A stretch of 64,000 nucleotides of DNA from Undaria pinnatifida (lineage: Eukaryota > Sar > Phaeophyceae > Laminariales > Alariaceae). The DNA is taken from contig JABAKD010000023.1 of NCBI GenBank assembly GCA_012845835.1, positions 14,806,202 to 14,870,201 of the forward strand, read 5' to 3'. The translations under genes and the position numbers were made by a program. Position 1 is the first letter of the stretch. The number at the start of each line of letters is the position of its first letter. Positions 62,840-64,000 of the stretch are shown here, in pieces. Under the pieces are notes generated by a model, which searched no databases, had not been told where the DNA came from, and worked only from the letters and a program-made list of their open reading frames with translations.

Positions 62840-64000
62840 GGAGGAAGGGAGTGTTCCCAACTGGCGCCCGAAGGAAGAGTTCGACCCACAGGTGGCCCTC
62901 GAGTTCATCAATTCTTGCAACGCCTTATCAGGCGCGAGAAGCGACGGTCTGCGCTTCTCGCACTTGCAGTCAATAATCAGGACTGGTTTTGGGCGCGAAA
63001 AATTCGGAGCTGGCATTGAAGCCTTTTGGAGAAGAATTATCGATGATCCAAACGCCTTCCCGCCTGAATTCTGGCAGCTCTTCTTGCGATCAAACCTCAC
63101 TGCCCTGGGTGAAGAATGCCGCCCCGTGTGCGTGGGGATGACGTGGAGGCGGCTTATTGCGGCCGGAACCATGCGGCAGTGGCGACCACGGCTGGAGGAG
63201 GCCAACCGCGAAGCGAGACAGTTTGGAGTCGGAGTACGAGGGGGGGTGGAACAGGTAGCGCTACGCGCAAGCGTATACCACGAGGCAAACAACTGGCTGA
63301 TCCTCACCGATTGCTCCAACGCATTCAACACAATGAAGCGGACTGCTATGCTAGCGGAGGCAGCCACTTGCGTGCCGGCGCTCACACCGTTCGTGGCAAA
63401 CCGTTACGGCGAGATGTCTGCGCCCGTGTTCTTTCAGATGGAATCGGGAGAAAGGCGGAAGATCGACTGCTCCAGCGGGGTGCAACAAGGGGATCCCATG
63501 GGGCCGGCGTTGTTCTGCATGCCGCTCCTGCCGGTGCTGAAGCGGACACGGGCGGAGTTCGAGCCAAGAGGTGTAGAGGCATTCGCCTACCTAGATTAAA
63601 TTAACATCGGAATGATGCAAATCACACCCGATACTGTGGAAGTGGACCCTTTCTCCAGCGTGAGCTGTCCAACATCGGAATTGCGATCAACCCGAGCAAC
63701 ACGGTTGCCCTGCCCCCAAAAGGGCACGTACCTACGCCGGAACAAATCGCCCTTCTTGAAGGCATTGGCGTCAGCATCGCCAAACGTGGTGGGGGTGCCC
63801 ATCGGCACAGATGAGTACGCGAGGGAGAGCGCAATGGAACAATCCGAAACGGGGGAGCGGAGCAACTCGCGCGGATGTTGTCGCGCATGCCGGACAAGCA
63901 TTCAGCCAACCTGATTGCCACCGGCGCTATGGTTACACGGACCCCCTACCTTGAACGCGTGATGGACCCAGAACTAACGCTGGCTGCATGCAAAAAAGCA
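62840..64000 (+). pseudogene. LINE-type reverse transcriptase, inactivated, runs off the window
   Basis: RT blocks in order: VALEFINSCNALSGARSDGL and RFSHLQ; SNLTALGEECRPVCVGMTWR then RL; FGVGVRGGVEQVALR; LILTDCSNAFNTMKR (block A aspartate); SSGVQQGDPMGPALF (block B); and FAYLD followed by TAA at 63,597-63,599, so the second aspartate of the catalytic pair is replaced by a stop. The same frame continues (INIGMMQITPDTVEV), then shifts at least twice near 63,650 and 63,780. It remains readable to 64,000 (RMPDKHSANLIATGAMVTR). No endonuclease domain is seen in the window. Confidence 0.8.

Overview
This window is eukaryotic, repeat-dominated accessory DNA. It holds a chromodomain Ty3/Gypsy retrotransposon, a tyrosine-recombinase (DIRS-order) retrotransposon, hAT transposase fragments, SINEs, satellites, long tetranucleotide microsatellites and a decayed LINE-like element. 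I found no recognisable host housekeeping gene and no intact tRNA or rRNA gene. The mix (split-direct-repeat DIRS element, chromovirus, many microsatellites, intermediate GC) would suit an alga or another protist, for example a stramenopile, but no sequence here fixes the taxon.

Layout. 1-4,500: short dispersed repeats, CCCGGGTA minisatellites, a tRNA-derived SINE. 4,503-6,260 and 12,943-13,482: C-terminal and N-terminal parts of a hAT transposase on the minus strand, collinear but separated by 6.7 kb of minisatellites and small elements. 13.5-28.1 kb: gene-poor, with three-unit and two-unit satellites, a SINE, two inverted copies of a small terminal-inverted-repeat element (21,023-22,708) and C-rich minisatellites. 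28.1-49.0 kb: a nested array. Two tandem copies of a composite repeat lie at 28,396-44,821 and 44,822-47,396. Copy 1 carries a young Ty3 element (28,870-36,848, identical LTRs, 4-bp GTGG target duplication) and a DIRS-order element (37,794-44,568, repeat order A1-ORFs-B1-A2-B2, no target duplication). Copy 2 keeps both empty sites, so both insertions can be read to the base. A third unit (47,940-49,028) is joined by a 540-bp compound tetranucleotide tract. 49.0-53.7 kb: decayed copies of the same families and tRNA-like fragments. 53.7-64.0 kb: a long, frameshifted coding relic with an Arg/Pro-rich N-terminus, at least four RING-like zinc-binding modules (two tandemly duplicated) and a LINE-type reverse transcriptase whose second catalytic aspartate is replaced by TAA. 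It runs off the right edge.

How the parts work together. Ty3 gag and pol share one reading frame and are separated by a single UGA in the context UGA-CGG, a known leaky context, so Gag-Pol is probably made by readthrough. ORF1 and ORF2 of the DIRS-order element are also in one frame split by a single UGA, and its recombinase ORF overlaps ORF2 in another frame. The array itself was probably built by elements that carry, or insert into, (TATG)n tracts, because six right-hand junctions or related core starts share TACAAGGG or a close variant.
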